Part shown: positions 34,654 through 34,961 of the stretch, piece by piece
How the letters are laid out: the number at the start of each line of letters is the position of its first letter
How positions within the stretch are numbered: the first letter of the stretch is position 1
NCBI GenBank assembly: GCA_964393335.1
Contig: CAYMTN010000029.1
Location: 1 to 34,961 of the forward strand
DNA length: 34,961 nucleotides
Source: CAYMTN01 sp964393335
Lineage (GTDB): Bacteria; Chloroflexota; Anaerolineae; Aggregatilineales; Aggregatilineaceae
Direction of reading: 5' to 3'
Position numbers and translations under genes: made by a program
Notes under the pieces: generated by a model
Seen by the model: the letters and a program-made list of their open reading frames with translations, nothing else
Database searches by the model: none
What the model was told of the DNA's origin: nothing

Positions 34654-34961
34654 TCAGACCAGTTTTTCCAGTTCTTTGACGGCGCGTGACATATCCAGGA
34701 AGATCAACCCCAGCTTGGCCTGTTCACGCGCCAGCACAGTCAGAACGGCTTCTTCACCGACGGCACTCAGGATCACAAAACCATGTTCGCCTTTGACGTA
34801 CACCTGCTCCAGGTTGCCGCGCCCCAGCTCGTTTGCGATGCGTTCACCCAGCGACAGCATCGCCGCCGACATAGCCGAGACACGATCCTCCTCGATGTTG
34901 CCGGGGAGCGAAGACGCCATACTCAGACCATCTACGCTGACAATCGCTGCGGCTTCGACAT
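34654..34961 (-). CDS. Roadblock/LC7-domain protein, 5' end outside window
   Basis: The frame is open to the window edge (VEAAAIVSVDGLSMASSLPG precedes the internal ATG at 34920), so the gene starts beyond 34961. The visible 102 residues are a nearly complete Roadblock/LC7 fold: IVSVDGLSMASSLP, MSAAMLSLGERIANEL, QVYVKGEHGFVILSAVGEEAVLTVLA and the C-terminal helix LDMSRAVKELEKL. Bacterial members (MglB-like) act as dimers that regulate small Ras-like GTPases (MglA) in polarity, motility or other switches. No GTPase gene is visible in the window; it could lie upstream. It precedes the response-regulator gene by 115 bases. Confidence 0.87.
   Translation of the reverse strand, partial: VEAAAIVSVDGLSMASSLPGNIEEDRVSAMSAAMLSLGERIANELGRGNLEQVYVKGEHGFVILSAVGEEAVLTVLAREQAKLGLIFLDMSRAVKELEKLV

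Overview
The window is a GC-rich bacterial segment, most likely from a member of the Chloroflexota (Anaerolineae-like). Evidence is indirect: a fused glycyl-tRNA synthetase, a GT-C glycosyltransferase with a C-terminal beta domain of a type common in that phylum, solute-binding proteins with the typical signal peptide, REC/GAF signalling proteins beside a roadblock protein, and a run of 10 N that suggests a draft or metagenome assembly. No species assignment is possible from the sequence alone.

Layout. 1-3489: the end of a nitroreductase, then on the minus strand a tungstate-type ABC importer (tupA-tupB-tupC) downstream of a GNAT acetyltransferase. 3608-6158: two tandem paralogues of unknown function, the first interrupted by the N run. 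6420-10033: ClpC ATPase and a methyltransferase with a possible winged-helix N-terminus. 10056-13808: a lipoprotein, two tandem PiT phosphate transporters and a divergent DUF47/PhoU-like partner. 13891-13963: tRNA-Arg(CCT) with a recognisable promoter. 14047-21066: a tightly coupled minus-strand surface-polysaccharide operon (Wzm/Wzt exporter, three glycosyltransferases, a polysaccharide deacetylase, a methyltransferase). 21311-26361: alpha-beta fused glycyl-tRNA synthetase and a membrane GT-C glycosyltransferase. 26362-28595: a dispersed-type inverted repeat, then an ABC-F gene behind a long structured leader with its own promoter, a short upstream ORF and an intrinsic terminator. 28928-30298: an orphan sugar-type solute-binding protein behind a nested operator. 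30380-34961: four minus-strand signalling genes (roadblock, REC with degenerate GGDEF, REC-GAF with an orphan DHp-like tail, and a GAF-PAS histidine kinase with a degenerate receiver).

The two most interesting things are regulatory. First, the ABC-F leader (26597-26919) looks like a ribosome-sensing attenuator: mutually exclusive stems, one hiding the Shine-Dalgarno of a 7-codon ORF, followed by an intrinsic terminator 79 bases before the gene. Second, an AT-rich half-site (AGGTAAAAT / ATTTTACCT) occurs as an inverted pair plus a third half-site about two helical turns downstream in two places: between the PiT and DUF47 genes and upstream of the orphan binding protein. This suggests one regulator, perhaps phosphate-responsive, governs both. 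Several signalling domains have lost catalytic residues, so that cluster may work by protein-protein switching rather than by standard phosphorelay or c-di-GMP synthesis.
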